Source: Chloroflexota bacterium
GTDB taxonomy: Bacteria; Chloroflexota; Anaerolineae; Aggregatilineales; UBA2796
DNA length: 47,235 bases
Direction: 5' to 3'
Assembly: GCA_021325095.1 (NCBI GenBank)
Contig: JAJPHV010000133.1
Location: 1 to 47,235 of the forward strand
Both the position numbers and the translations under genes were made by a program. The notes beneath the pieces are model-generated. The model made no database searches. It was given only the letters and a program-made list of their open reading frames with translations, and was not told the DNA's origin. This document shows positions 24,074-32,134 of this stretch, in pieces; the stretch's first letter is position 1, and every line of letters begins with the position of its first letter.

Positions 24074-25873
24074 ATGAACACCAGCCCCACCTTCAAACGC
24101 AGTGCCTTGATTGTCGTGACCAGCCTGTTCTTGCTGATTGCCGCAGGTCGCGTTTTATGCCTGAACCTGACGCATAAGGAATTGCACGTCGATGAGGTGT
24201 GGTCGATCTGGCAATTATTGGGCACACAGACAGATTATGCGCGAGATGCAACCTGGCCCCCGCTGTATTACATGGTGCTCGACGGTTGGCGTCATTTGGT
24301 TGGCATTCACCCTCTCGCCCTGCGCTATCTGTCGGTGCTGGCCTTCCTGGTTGGCGCAGCCGGCACCTACCGTCTGATGAGGCGCTTGAGCAACGAAAGT
24401 GCTGCCCAGCTTGGCATGGTTGCCTACAGTGCCCTGGCACTGGGTATTTTCCTGACCACCCAGGTACGCGGCTATGCGCTCGTTTTTGCACTTGTGCCCG
24501 TCGCCTTCTGGTTGACCGCGCGCTACTTTGCGCGTCCGTCGCTGAAACGGGCCATCGTTCTGGCGCTGGTCATGGCGGCTATGTTTTACTCTGCGTATGG
24601 CTCAGTCGGCGCGTTTTTGATGCTGGGCATCTATACGCTGTTGGTCTACCGGCGTGCAGTCTGGCGTTGGTGGCTGCCAGGAGTCATTGCCGGCGCTCTG
24701 GCTGCTCCGGAAATCCTGAACGTCTGGGCCTTGTCCGTCGGGCGACTGCGCCCCTTGAGCACGGTTCAAATGCCGCAGTTCTTACCCGGACTGGCGACCT
24801 TCTACTTGCGCAGCACGGGCTACAGCACGCTTATCTGGATACTCCTGGCGATATTGGCGACCCTCGTGATCTTTGCACGGCAGCGCCCGCTGCGCATGAA
24901 AGCCATCGCGCTGCTGGTGTGGGGGCTGGGGGCGGTGCTGCTGTACGTCACTCAGCGCTTTCTGGGCCTGTTCGACTCCGTCTACGGGTGGTTTATCACC
25001 CTCGGCGCGACTCTGTGGATCGCGTGGGGCTTATCCTATTTGCCACGACTGGCGAAGGTTGGAGCAGTCGTCGTCCTCATCGGCGTCATGCTGACCCCCG
25101 TACCCTACGAGAACTTCGAGGCGGAGCCGCCCCCTTTGGGACGCAGCTTCGAGGTGCTGGCCCAGAATGTCCATTGGGGCGATGTCCTGGTGATCGACCC
25201 GTTATGGAAGGATCGTTATTGCCAGTGCATTGACGCCGAGGTGTTTGATTACCTGATCAAGCTGTATTTCCCACAGGGCTTGCAAATCGTGACGGATCCG
25301 CGCGGTTATCGGCGAGTCTGGTATCTAAAATGGGATAGCCTGGAAGACAAGGATTTCCAGAAAATAGTCCAGCAGGGGCGCATGGCAGGCAAGTTTGTGG
25401 GGCCGCCGGAAGCGCTGTTTCGACTCTACGAAGCGCCTCCTGATCCGGTAGGCACAGCCTTTGACAATGGCCTACGTTTTCATGGCATGGAACCTGTCGA
25501 TCAGATTCCCGCACCCCTGGCCCGCCGGGTACTGGATACGGTGCGGATACGCCTGTGGTGGTCGGTAGATAAGCCGCTCCCATTCGACTACAGCATTGGC
25601 GTGCAAGTTTTCTACCAGGGACAACTGGCTATTCAGTCCGACAGCGGGCCGCAACTGGCCGATCCCTCGCTCCCGAAGGCGACCAGCCAATGGCAACCCG
25701 GCCAATTCTATATTGAAGAAAGAGAACTCCACATACCGCGCCAGTTTACGACAGGGGCGTACTCGATCTATCTGACCGTCTACCAGTGGTGGGATCAGAC
25801 ACGGATTGGCGCTCCGGGAGGCAACCAGGATAAGTTGTTGCCGATTGGGACTTTGTATGTCAAAGCCTGGTGA
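24074..25873 (+). CDS. GT39/ArnT-like membrane glycosyltransferase
   Basis: A 599-residue integral membrane protein with about ten helices in the first 350 residues, then a soluble extracytoplasmic C-terminal domain. HVDEVWSIW (Asp40-Glu41) in the first loop and WPPLYYMVLDGWRHLVG match the catalytic acidic pair and the following P-x-x-Y segment of lipid-linked-sugar transferases (PMT_2 family). It would transfer a sugar from a polyprenyl-phosphate donor outside the membrane to an unidentified acceptor. Its stop is 10 bases from that of a second such gene on the other strand. No other glycan genes are near. Confidence 0.85.
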   Translation: MNTSPTFKRSALIVVTSLFLLIAAGRVLCLNLTHKELHVDEVWSIWQLLGTQTDYARDATWPPLYYMVLDGWRHLVGIHPLALRYLSVLAFLVGAAGTYRLMRRLSNESAAQLGMVAYSALALGIFLTTQVRGYALVFALVPVAFWLTARYFARPSLKRAIVLALVMAAMFYSAYGSVGAFLMLGIYTLLVYRRAVWRWWLPGVIAGALAAPEILNVWALSVGRLRPLSTVQMPQFLPGLATFYLRSTGYSTLIWILLAILATLVIFARQRPLRMKAIALLVWGLGAVLLYVTQRFLGLFDSVYGWFITLGATLWIAWGLSYLPRLAKVGAVVVLIGVMLTPVPYENFEAEPPPLGRSFEVLAQNVHWGDVLVIDPLWKDRYCQCIDAEVFDYLIKLYFPQGLQIVTDPRGYRRVWYLKWDSLEDKDFQKIVQQGRMAGKFVGPPEALFRLYEAPPDPVGTAFDNGLRFHGMEPVDQIPAPLARRVLDTVRIRLWWSVDKPLPFDYSIGVQVFYQGQLAIQSDSGPQLADPSLPKATSQWQPGQFYIEERELHIPRQFTTGAYSIYLTVYQWWDQTRIGAPGGNQDKLLPIGTLYVKAW

Positions 25874-25883
25874 GCATGTTTCC

Positions 25884-27380
25884 TTATGGAGCCAGGTTGA
25901 CGATAGACAGGTGAGGGCCTCCATCTGGTCTCTGGATGATGGTAAGTACCTGCCCTGGTGCAGTTTTCGGTACATACGGGTTATCTTCCAGGACAACGTA
26001 GACGCCGGGGCGGCGGCTGGTCGCCAATAACTGTTCTAATGCGCTGACGTTTGAGCCGCCCGGGCTAAGCTGTGGACAGGTTACATGCATCGCGTTGCGC
26101 ATCATAAACTCAAGGTTGGCGCAGTTGGACAGCAGGCCAATGACCTCACGTGCGCCGTAGTTTTGCAATGCACTCTGCGCTTCCGCCAGACCGAACCCAC
26201 CCGCATCGGAACGGATATATTCCAGTCGATCTGCCGGGGCGACAGGCAGTTCAACCGGGTTATACAGCGCGGTTCGGGCAAACGGCAACCACAGCGCCAA
26301 TCCGTAGGCGAGTACCGCCCCGAGCCCCAACCCCTGAAGGAGTTTACCCCGGCTCCGCAGAAAGTCTGCCAGCGTTACCGCGCCACACAGCAAAAGGATT
26401 GTGCTCGCCGGTATAAAGAAGCGCGAATACTGGGTTCGGTTGAGCCAGAGCACCACCAGCGGCACGGCGAGGCAAATCACCAGATAGAAGCGCCGCCGGA
26501 TGATCAGGGCCAGAACCGACAGCAAAAGCAAGGCGAAACCGATGGGGCCGACATAAGCCGCGAATAAGTTCACCGTATCGACCACATGGCTCCACTTATC
26601 GGCCAGGTTGAAACCGCTCGTCTGATTGTGTACGCCGATCAGGGAGAACAGATCGTGGTGCAACAAACGCATCAACAGGGCGAATCCGCCAACCAGGATG
26701 CCCTCCGTTGCCAGCGCCACGACGGTCCAGCGCAGTTTTCCTCGCCACGAACGCTCACGCCCGTTTAGAGTCAGTCCTGCGACAAGCGGAATGATGGCAT
26801 AGGGCAAAACACTGACTTTGATATTGATACTTATAAAGAGCACAATGCCCAGCAGCACGGCATCCCAGGCGCGGGCAGTGCGAGCGACGCGGTATCCCAG
26901 ATACAGGGCTACTGAAATCGCTGAGGCCGCCATCGGGTCCGCCAGTCCCAGCCGATCAAAGAACAGATGGTACGTGCTGAACAAATAAAACAAGCCTGCC
27001 AGCGCAAAACCCCATCTGCCCGCCGCGACACGCCCAATCGCCATACAGGCGCTGAAACCGGGGAGCACTGCCAGCAGTGTCGTTACTCTGATTAGCCAGA
27101 GCGATGCAGCCAGATGGGGCTGAAATAGCATGTACCACCACAGGGCAAACAACCGCCCTTCGGAGGCATACACGAAAGGACTGTACTGGAAACCAGCCTG
27201 TGCGTACCGGACGTGGACTGCCTCGTCAAGGAATGGTGGGAACGCGGTGATCCCCACCAATCTGGACACGAAGAAGGCAAGGAGGAAGGCTGCTCCCCAC
27301 CACCATGAGGGCCTATCGAGCCTGGATGCCCTGGTCTGAATACTGGAAGGGTATTGGGGAGCCGAAGCGCCTTTACGCAA
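25884..27380 (-). CDS. Second GT39-like membrane glycosyltransferase
   Basis: About 498 residues with roughly eleven helices. FPPFLDEAVHVRYA near the N-terminus gives the first-loop Asp-Glu pair of the PMT_2/ArnT superfamily, and FDRLGLADPMAASAIS is the characteristic second loop. The C-terminal portion is soluble. The start is uncertain: a Met codon at 27452 would overlap the upstream biotin gene by 80 bases, and no ATG or GTG lies between that gene's stop and the first helix. I prefer the TTG at 27380, which overlaps the biotin-carrier stop by 8 bases. It is convergent with the first glycosyltransferase. Confidence 0.82.
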   Translation of the reverse strand: MRKGASAPQYPSSIQTRASRLDRPSWWWGAAFLLAFFVSRLVGITAFPPFLDEAVHVRYAQAGFQYSPFVYASEGRLFALWWYMLFQPHLAASLWLIRVTTLLAVLPGFSACMAIGRVAAGRWGFALAGLFYLFSTYHLFFDRLGLADPMAASAISVALYLGYRVARTARAWDAVLLGIVLFISINIKVSVLPYAIIPLVAGLTLNGRERSWRGKLRWTVVALATEGILVGGFALLMRLLHHDLFSLIGVHNQTSGFNLADKWSHVVDTVNLFAAYVGPIGFALLLLSVLALIIRRRFYLVICLAVPLVVLWLNRTQYSRFFIPASTILLLCGAVTLADFLRSRGKLLQGLGLGAVLAYGLALWLPFARTALYNPVELPVAPADRLEYIRSDAGGFGLAEAQSALQNYGAREVIGLLSNCANLEFMMRNAMHVTCPQLSPGGSNVSALEQLLATSRRPGVYVVLEDNPYVPKTAPGQVLTIIQRPDGGPHLSIVNLAP

Positions 27381-27867
27381 GCGTGACCAGCACCTTGTTC
27401 TGCTCGACGCGATCCCCCTTTGCCACGTGGACGCGCGTGATCGTCCCGGCACGTGGGGCCTTGATCTCGTTCTCCATTTTCATCGATTCCAGCACACAGA
27501 CCGCCGCACCCTGCTCGACAGCCTGGCCCTCCACCACAGACACAGCCACGATCAGGCCGGGCATCGGCGAACGAATGGAAATCTCACCCTGAGCCAGTTC
27601 AAAGCCCGCCGAGGCGCGCAGCAAGCGCTGCTGGCGTTCGTCGGCCACCTCGATCTCATACAGGTCGCCAAACATCAAGACGTTGTAGCGCCCGTCGCGT
27701 TCCTCGATCAGCGCTTCAAAGCTGGCATTATCGATCAGGGCCGAATACAGGGTCTCCGTGATGGTCTGGAAATCAACCGTGCGTTCCTCACCGTTGACGG
27801 TGACGCGGCCTTCCTGGTTAACGTCGATCTCAAACGTCTGTCCGTTGACAGTGGTCAGATATTTCAT
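27373..27867 (-). CDS. Biotin carboxyl carrier (biotinyl-lipoyl) protein
   Basis: A 164-residue protein. The C-terminal 75 residues are a biotinyl domain with the canonical ESMKMENEI motif; Lys130 is the biotinylated residue. PMPGLIVAVSVVEGQ and the closing GDRVEQNKVLVTL complete the fold. The N-terminal half has a beta-strand-rich segment like the region preceding the carrier domain in acyl-CoA carboxylase alpha chains and oxaloacetate decarboxylase. It should carry CO2 between a biotin carboxylase and a carboxyltransferase, but neither is in the window. It overlaps the downstream glycosyltransferase and starts 12 bases after an unknown gene. Confidence 0.9.
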   Translation of the reverse strand: MKYLTTVNGQTFEIDVNQEGRVTVNGEERTVDFQTITETLYSALIDNASFEALIEERDGRYNVLMFGDLYEIEVADERQQRLLRASAGFELAQGEISIRSPMPGLIVAVSVVEGQAVEQGAAVCVLESMKMENEIKAPRAGTITRVHVAKGDRVEQNKVLVTLA

Positions 27868-27879
27868 TAGCCAATCCGT

Positions 27880-28533
27880 TCAGGTGATAGTCTGCTGTGG
27901 GGCCAGCCAGCGCAAATGCGCCCGCACTTGCTCCAACGGGTCGGGGGTCAGGTTGATCGTGCGCAGCACCTCGTCGTGCACCAGTGCATTGCCCGCCTCG
28001 ACGAACGTCTTGCACAAATCGGCGTTGCTGCGCAGTTCGGCAGGCAGTTGGCAACCGCGTTCGTATCCAATCGCGGCGATTTTGAAGGGCGCTACATCGT
28101 ATACGCGCAACGCCAGGTCGTACAGCACGCTGTTCAGCGCTTGCAACTCGGCAGACTGGCTGCCCATGTCCGAACTGCCCACCAGGTTGTCGAACATGCC
28201 AACCGGAATGAGCACCGAGAGGCACTCGAACAGGGAGCGAGTCGCCAGAATGTCGCAGCCGATTACCGCCTCGTCGATTTTCATCTGGCCGTGCTGCGTC
28301 ATTGTAGCGGTGGGCGGCGGGGTCTGAATCGCGGCCTGCGGCGGGACGTTGCTGCCGGGTGTGTAGCGCTCGATCAGCGGCCCATAGATGTACGGGTGCT
28401 CCCAGATCGTTTCCATCACGTGCTGCCACTGTCTGTCGCGCAGCGTGTCGAAGCTCAGGTTAAGTTCGTAGTTTCCACCTTCCCAGTACGCTGCCGGGTG
28501 CGAGTGATCGGCAACCTTCAATTCTTTCGCCAT
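27880..28533 (-). CDS. Hypothetical protein upstream of the biotin carrier gene
   Basis: A 217-residue soluble protein not matched to any family I know. Aromatic-rich N-terminus (AAYWEGGNYELNLSF, DRQWQHVMETIWEHPYIYGPL), a Pro/Thr linker near 65-80, then a mixed helical part. It has two cysteines in the C-terminal half. The YELNLSF/DTLRDRQWQ region could be a beta-alpha ligand-binding fold. It is 12 bases upstream of the biotin carrier on the same strand, so a shared transcript is likely. ATG at 28533, weak ribosome site. Confidence 0.72.
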   Translation of the reverse strand: MAKELKVADHSHPAAYWEGGNYELNLSFDTLRDRQWQHVMETIWEHPYIYGPLIERYTPGSNVPPQAAIQTPPPTATMTQHGQMKIDEAVIGCDILATRSLFECLSVLIPVGMFDNLVGSSDMGSQSAELQALNSVLYDLALRVYDVAPFKIAAIGYERGCQLPAELRSNADLCKTFVEAGNALVHDEVLRTINLTPDPLEQVRAHLRWLAPQQTIT

Positions 28534-28683
28534 GCGGCCCGTTTACCTGATTGCGTGCCCGGCACGGAGCGACCTGGCCCATGCCAACCGTGATGGGGGG
28601 AGAGTTTAGCCATAAGCGGGCCAGAACACAACCGGATGGTCTGTGAAGGCTAAAGATTCGCCCCCCCGAATTCATCTGGCGTG

Positions 28684-29580
28684 TTAGGCGAAAGTATCTG
28701 CCTGCCGATCCAGGTTCTTCACCTTCTGCAAGTAGGCCACCGCGCGCCGATCCAGGTCATGCGGGTAGGCAAACCCCAAACACTCGCCGACTTCGATGGC
28801 AACTTTGCGGAACAGGCTAATTGTCCGGAACATCGCCTCCCAGTTTTCCTCTATGCCCGCGCCCACGTAAGTGCCCTCCAGTTCTGCCCACAGATCAGGG
28901 CGCAGCCAGAGTTTTAGCCGTCGCCCGTAGGGGCCGGGCTTGACCGACCACTGGTGATCGATCTCCAGGCGCCATTCGAGCATCGGGCGCAGGTCCTCCT
29001 GCTTGGCGGCGTTATCCAGAACGTATTTCGCCGCGATCAGGTCGTCGCGCCAGAGGAACTTCGCCACATAAGTCAGGTTGTGAAAGAACAATTCAACCCT
29101 CGTCCGATACTCCTCCTCGGTAGGCGGCTTCGGGATGTAAGCCGTGTAGGTCGGCGGCTTCAACCCGTCCGTGAGATGATCCTTATCGAGCAATACTTGA
29201 TAGCCCGCATCAAACTCATCTGGAAGTTGTGGATCGGCCACGATCTGTTTGAGAAGGTCCACCGGCCAGAGTGTGAAATCGATCTTGAGGCCATGCTCGT
29301 ACTGGGTCACGTAGCCAAACTTCTCATGCCCGCGCTCCAACAGGACTGGGTCACGGTACACGACCAGCACAGGCCCGAAGTCCCCCAGCCAGGCGCGGCT
29401 CTCAAAATAGGGGTGAACGTCCGTAACAACCAGGATCAGATCGTAGTCGGACAGGACATCGACAGGCGCTTTGCTGGTCGTCAGGGAACTGGTCAGGATC
29501 ATCGCCCGAACCGAATCCCGCCGCTTCCCCCACTGTACGAATCGCTCCAACGTTTCCTGGTGTTGAGCAGCATTGCGCAT
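28684..29580 (-). CDS. ANT(6)/AadE-like aminoglycoside 6-adenylyltransferase family protein
   Basis: A 298-residue protein of the streptomycin adenylyltransferase family. Visible nucleotidyltransferase elements: SDYDLILVV with the metal-binding pair Asp45/Asp47, and KIDFTLWP giving the third acid, Asp101. The segments FFHNLTYVAKFLWRDDLIAAKY and MLEWRLEIDHQWSVKPGPYGRRLKLWL match the C-terminal helical half of AadE. Family members transfer AMP to aminoglycosides, but environmental homologues may have other substrates, so resistance is not proven. No integron, IS or plasmid signs surround it and its base composition matches its neighbours. A GGAG ribosome site precedes ATG 29580. Confidence 0.85.
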   Translation of the reverse strand: MRNAAQHQETLERFVQWGKRRDSVRAMILTSSLTTSKAPVDVLSDYDLILVVTDVHPYFESRAWLGDFGPVLVVYRDPVLLERGHEKFGYVTQYEHGLKIDFTLWPVDLLKQIVADPQLPDEFDAGYQVLLDKDHLTDGLKPPTYTAYIPKPPTEEEYRTRVELFFHNLTYVAKFLWRDDLIAAKYVLDNAAKQEDLRPMLEWRLEIDHQWSVKPGPYGRRLKLWLRPDLWAELEGTYVGAGIEENWEAMFRTISLFRKVAIEVGECLGFAYPHDLDRRAVAYLQKVKNLDRQADTFA

Positions 29581-29714
29581 GGCTTATTCTCCGTGAAAAT
29601 GGCTCACTTCATTATAGCAATCCCTGGTGCGATAAGATGATTGTGCCGCGTGACTCATTCGCGTTGTTCGGCCATAATGTACGGCATCATGCTTTCATAA
29701 GTATCGGTGGCCTC

Positions 29715-31559
29715 ATGCGACGTTTCTTAACGATTCTGTTGATGGTGATGACGCTTGCCATCTTGCCTCGTGTCACTACTGCACAAAATGGGCCGGAGGA
29801 TCGGCAAAGTTACCGCAACGAGCAATTGGGCATCAGCTTCGAGTACCCGCCGGACTGGCAGGTGAATGAGCAACTTCCGACCCGCACGGTTACGGCTTCC
29901 AGCGCCAGCGATCTGGCGGCGGTCAGGGCGGGCAAAGCGCCGGATGGCCTGCTGTTCAGCATCACGATCAGCACCTTCCGCGAGATCGGGGCCGAAAGCC
30001 TCGAAGATTTCACGCCGATCCTGCAAAAGATCGCAGGCACGCCCGATCTCGATCCGGACTCGGTTCGGATCGGCGGCGCAGATGGTCTACAGATCGACAG
30101 ACTGGATTTCCGGCAGGACGTGGCAACGCGCACGGCCATCCTGTCCATCGGCAAGCGGCGCGTCGCGGTCTTGCGCGGTGTTTCCACCGTTTCCGGCTGG
30201 ATGAAGGGTAACAAAACACGCTTTGGCGAACTGGTGGATACGTTGAACTTTTTCCCGCCAAAGGGCCTGGTAGATGGTGAATCGTTTGGTAGGGTGCTGT
30301 GGCAACTTCCGGCGGACAAAATGACAGACCTGGCCGACCTGGCCGTCGGCAGCAACGGTTCAGTGTTGTACGTGACAGACCGCACACAAGGCATCTGGCA
30401 GGTGGGCGCCAACGGCACGAGCGGCGAGATCACCAAACCAGCCGGGATCGGGCAGTTTGGCGCGCTGGGCGTGCTGCAAAGCGGGCTGCAATTCATCGCT
30501 GACGGTGTGGGCAACGCGATCTGGGCTGTCATGCCGCAGAACGGCAGCGTGACACGGCTCATCGGTGGCAGGGTGGGCACGGGCAACGGCATGTTCGGGC
30601 CGCACTCGCCGCTGTCGTTTGCCTTCGGCCTGCGCGGTGCGATCTACGTGCTGGACGAGAATGAAAAGGGGCTGCGCATCCAAGTCTTTAACCGGGGCGG
30701 AGAGTGGACGGCCACCTGGGATTTGAGCGACGTGCTGCCCGTGCCCATTGACTATCCGATGATCTCCACCGACGACAGCGGCAACGCCTACCTGATCGGG
30801 CGCAACACGCCGGGCATTATCAAGATCGCGCCGGGCGGCAAGGTAGTCAGCACCGACCTGGGCAAAGCAGTCCTGGCGAACACTGGCCCGCTGGCACTGA
30901 TCGTGGATCGTTTCGACAACTTCTTCGTAGCAACGGCGGATCAGGGCATTCTCAACCTGAATCAGGACGGCAAGCTGCTTGGCGTGATTGGGGAAGCCTA
31001 TGACGAATCGGCGCCGCCCAAGCCCGGGCAGCTTGGCAGACCAGTAGCGATGGCACTTGGCGACGGCGGCAGACTGCTCTACGTGGCGGACTCGGGTAAG
31101 TATCCGCAAATCGTGGCCTTTGCCCTGAACGGCAACGCAGCCCTGAACATCACCGCAGGGACGCGGAACGCCGGGCCGATCAGCTATGGGCAAACGGTAA
31201 AGGGCGAGATCGGCGATAAGACTTTCATCGACCTGTATACCTTTGACGGAACTTACGGCGACGTGGTGACGATCACGATGGAGCCGGGCGAAGGCAGCCA
31301 CATCGACCCATACCTGGAAGTGCTCAGTCCGCAGGGCGGGCGCATGGCCGCCAACGACGACGCCAAAGACCCGACCTTGCGCCCCGGATCGGCCCAGATC
31401 AAAAGTTATCGCCTGCTGTATACGATGACCTATACGATCCGCGCTACGCGCTTTGGCAGCGAGACCACCACCACTACCGGCCCGTACACGCTCACACTCA
31501 CCCTGGAACGGCCCGGCAGGAAGCCTGCGCCCAAACCAACAACCGAGGCGGGACAGTGA
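29715..31559 (+). CDS. Exported NHL-like beta-propeller protein with PPC-like C-terminus
   Basis: A 614-residue secreted or surface protein. Signal peptide MRRFLTILLMVMTLAILPRV with a likely cut near TTA-QN. Residues about 30-185 resemble a PsbP/DUF1795-type domain (LGISFEYPPDWQVNEQ). Residues 200-480 carry repeated NHL/SMP-30-like units (DLAVGSNGSVLYVTDRTQGI, ALGDGGRLLYVADSGKYP). The end (about 490-605) is a PPC-like beta domain (YGQTVKGEIGDKTFIDLYTF, THSPY-like IDPYLEVLSPQGG). It starts at 29715, where the signal peptide begins; the upstream Met would mask it. Its TGA overlaps a GTG start of the next gene. Confidence 0.85.
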   Translation: MRRFLTILLMVMTLAILPRVTTAQNGPEDRQSYRNEQLGISFEYPPDWQVNEQLPTRTVTASSASDLAAVRAGKAPDGLLFSITISTFREIGAESLEDFTPILQKIAGTPDLDPDSVRIGGADGLQIDRLDFRQDVATRTAILSIGKRRVAVLRGVSTVSGWMKGNKTRFGELVDTLNFFPPKGLVDGESFGRVLWQLPADKMTDLADLAVGSNGSVLYVTDRTQGIWQVGANGTSGEITKPAGIGQFGALGVLQSGLQFIADGVGNAIWAVMPQNGSVTRLIGGRVGTGNGMFGPHSPLSFAFGLRGAIYVLDENEKGLRIQVFNRGGEWTATWDLSDVLPVPIDYPMISTDDSGNAYLIGRNTPGIIKIAPGGKVVSTDLGKAVLANTGPLALIVDRFDNFFVATADQGILNLNQDGKLLGVIGEAYDESAPPKPGQLGRPVAMALGDGGRLLYVADSGKYPQIVAFALNGNAALNITAGTRNAGPISYGQTVKGEIGDKTFIDLYTFDGTYGDVVTITMEPGEGSHIDPYLEVLSPQGGRMAANDDAKDPTLRPGSAQIKSYRLLYTMTYTIRATRFGSETTTTTGPYTLTLTLERPGRKPAPKPTTEAGQ

Positions 31560-32095
31560 ATTCCGGCTCTCGACCTCACGAATCACCAGCCGGTTCCCCT
31601 CCACCGAATTCGGAACCGATGTACTCATTGGCGGAGTCAGGGGGTGAGGCCCACCCCCGCCCATTCAAACCTCTCGACGTGCTCCGCCCTGTGCTGGTCG
31701 CGCTGGCAGCGGGCTGGATCGTGGCCCTGACCGTCGGGTTGGTGCTGGCCCGCCTGCAATATGCCGAAGTCGCCCGCGCCTTCCCGCCCGAACAGATTCC
31801 CGCCGAGTACGAGAACCGCCTTGACCGCGAAATCCGGCAGGGGCCGCTGTTGCTGCTGGCACAGGCAGGCGTGGTGGCCGGTGTGCTGGCCTGGCAGGTC
31901 GGGCGGATGGCAAAACGCACGCCCCGCCCTCTGCGGCATGGCGCACTATCGGGCATCCTCATGGCAGCCATCCAGGGCGCGGTGGCACTGGCGATGCACG
32001 TCCCGCTGACGTTTATCGTGCCCTGGGTCGGCGTATTGATCGGCGCAGGTATCTACGGAGCCTGGAGCAGTGCCCCATCTGCGCCGCCTCAATGA
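31556..32095 (+). CDS. Small membrane protein with repeat-encoded N-terminus
   Basis: A 179-residue form starting at GTG 31556, overlapping the previous stop as GTGA. The first roughly 40 residues are Pro/Ser-rich and coincide with a palindromic repeat (31574-31649), so the ancestral start may instead be the GTG at 31679, just before LRPVLVALAAGWIVAL. Four hydrophobic segments follow, including a final pair with ALAMHVPLTFIVPWVGVLI. I find no motif and no family name. It may be a subunit or modulator of the upstream exported protein. Confidence 0.7.
   Translation: MNSGSRPHESPAGSPPPNSEPMYSLAESGGEAHPRPFKPLDVLRPVLVALAAGWIVALTVGLVLARLQYAEVARAFPPEQIPAEYENRLDREIRQGPLLLLAQAGVVAGVLAWQVGRMAKRTPRPLRHGALSGILMAAIQGAVALAMHVPLTFIVPWVGVLIGAGIYGAWSSAPSAPPQ
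31574..31649. repeat. Palindromic repeat copy inside a gene start
   Basis: CCTCAC at 31574, GCCGGTTCCCCTCCA (compare CACCGGTTCCCCCTCTCCA at 17754) and GGAGTCAGGGGGTGAGG ending at 31649 match the ends and core of the family. The central hairpin has decayed. Confidence 0.6.
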
Positions 32096-32101
32096 TTCCG
32101 C

Positions 32102-32126
32102 CCGCTGCGAAGCGGAGGGGGTGAGG
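32102..32126. repeat. Palindromic repeat, right-half copy
   Basis: CCGCTGCGAAGCGG hairpin and GGGGGTGAGG. It lies between the convergent membrane protein and helicase genes. Confidence 0.55.
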
Positions 32127-32134
32127 CCACCCGC

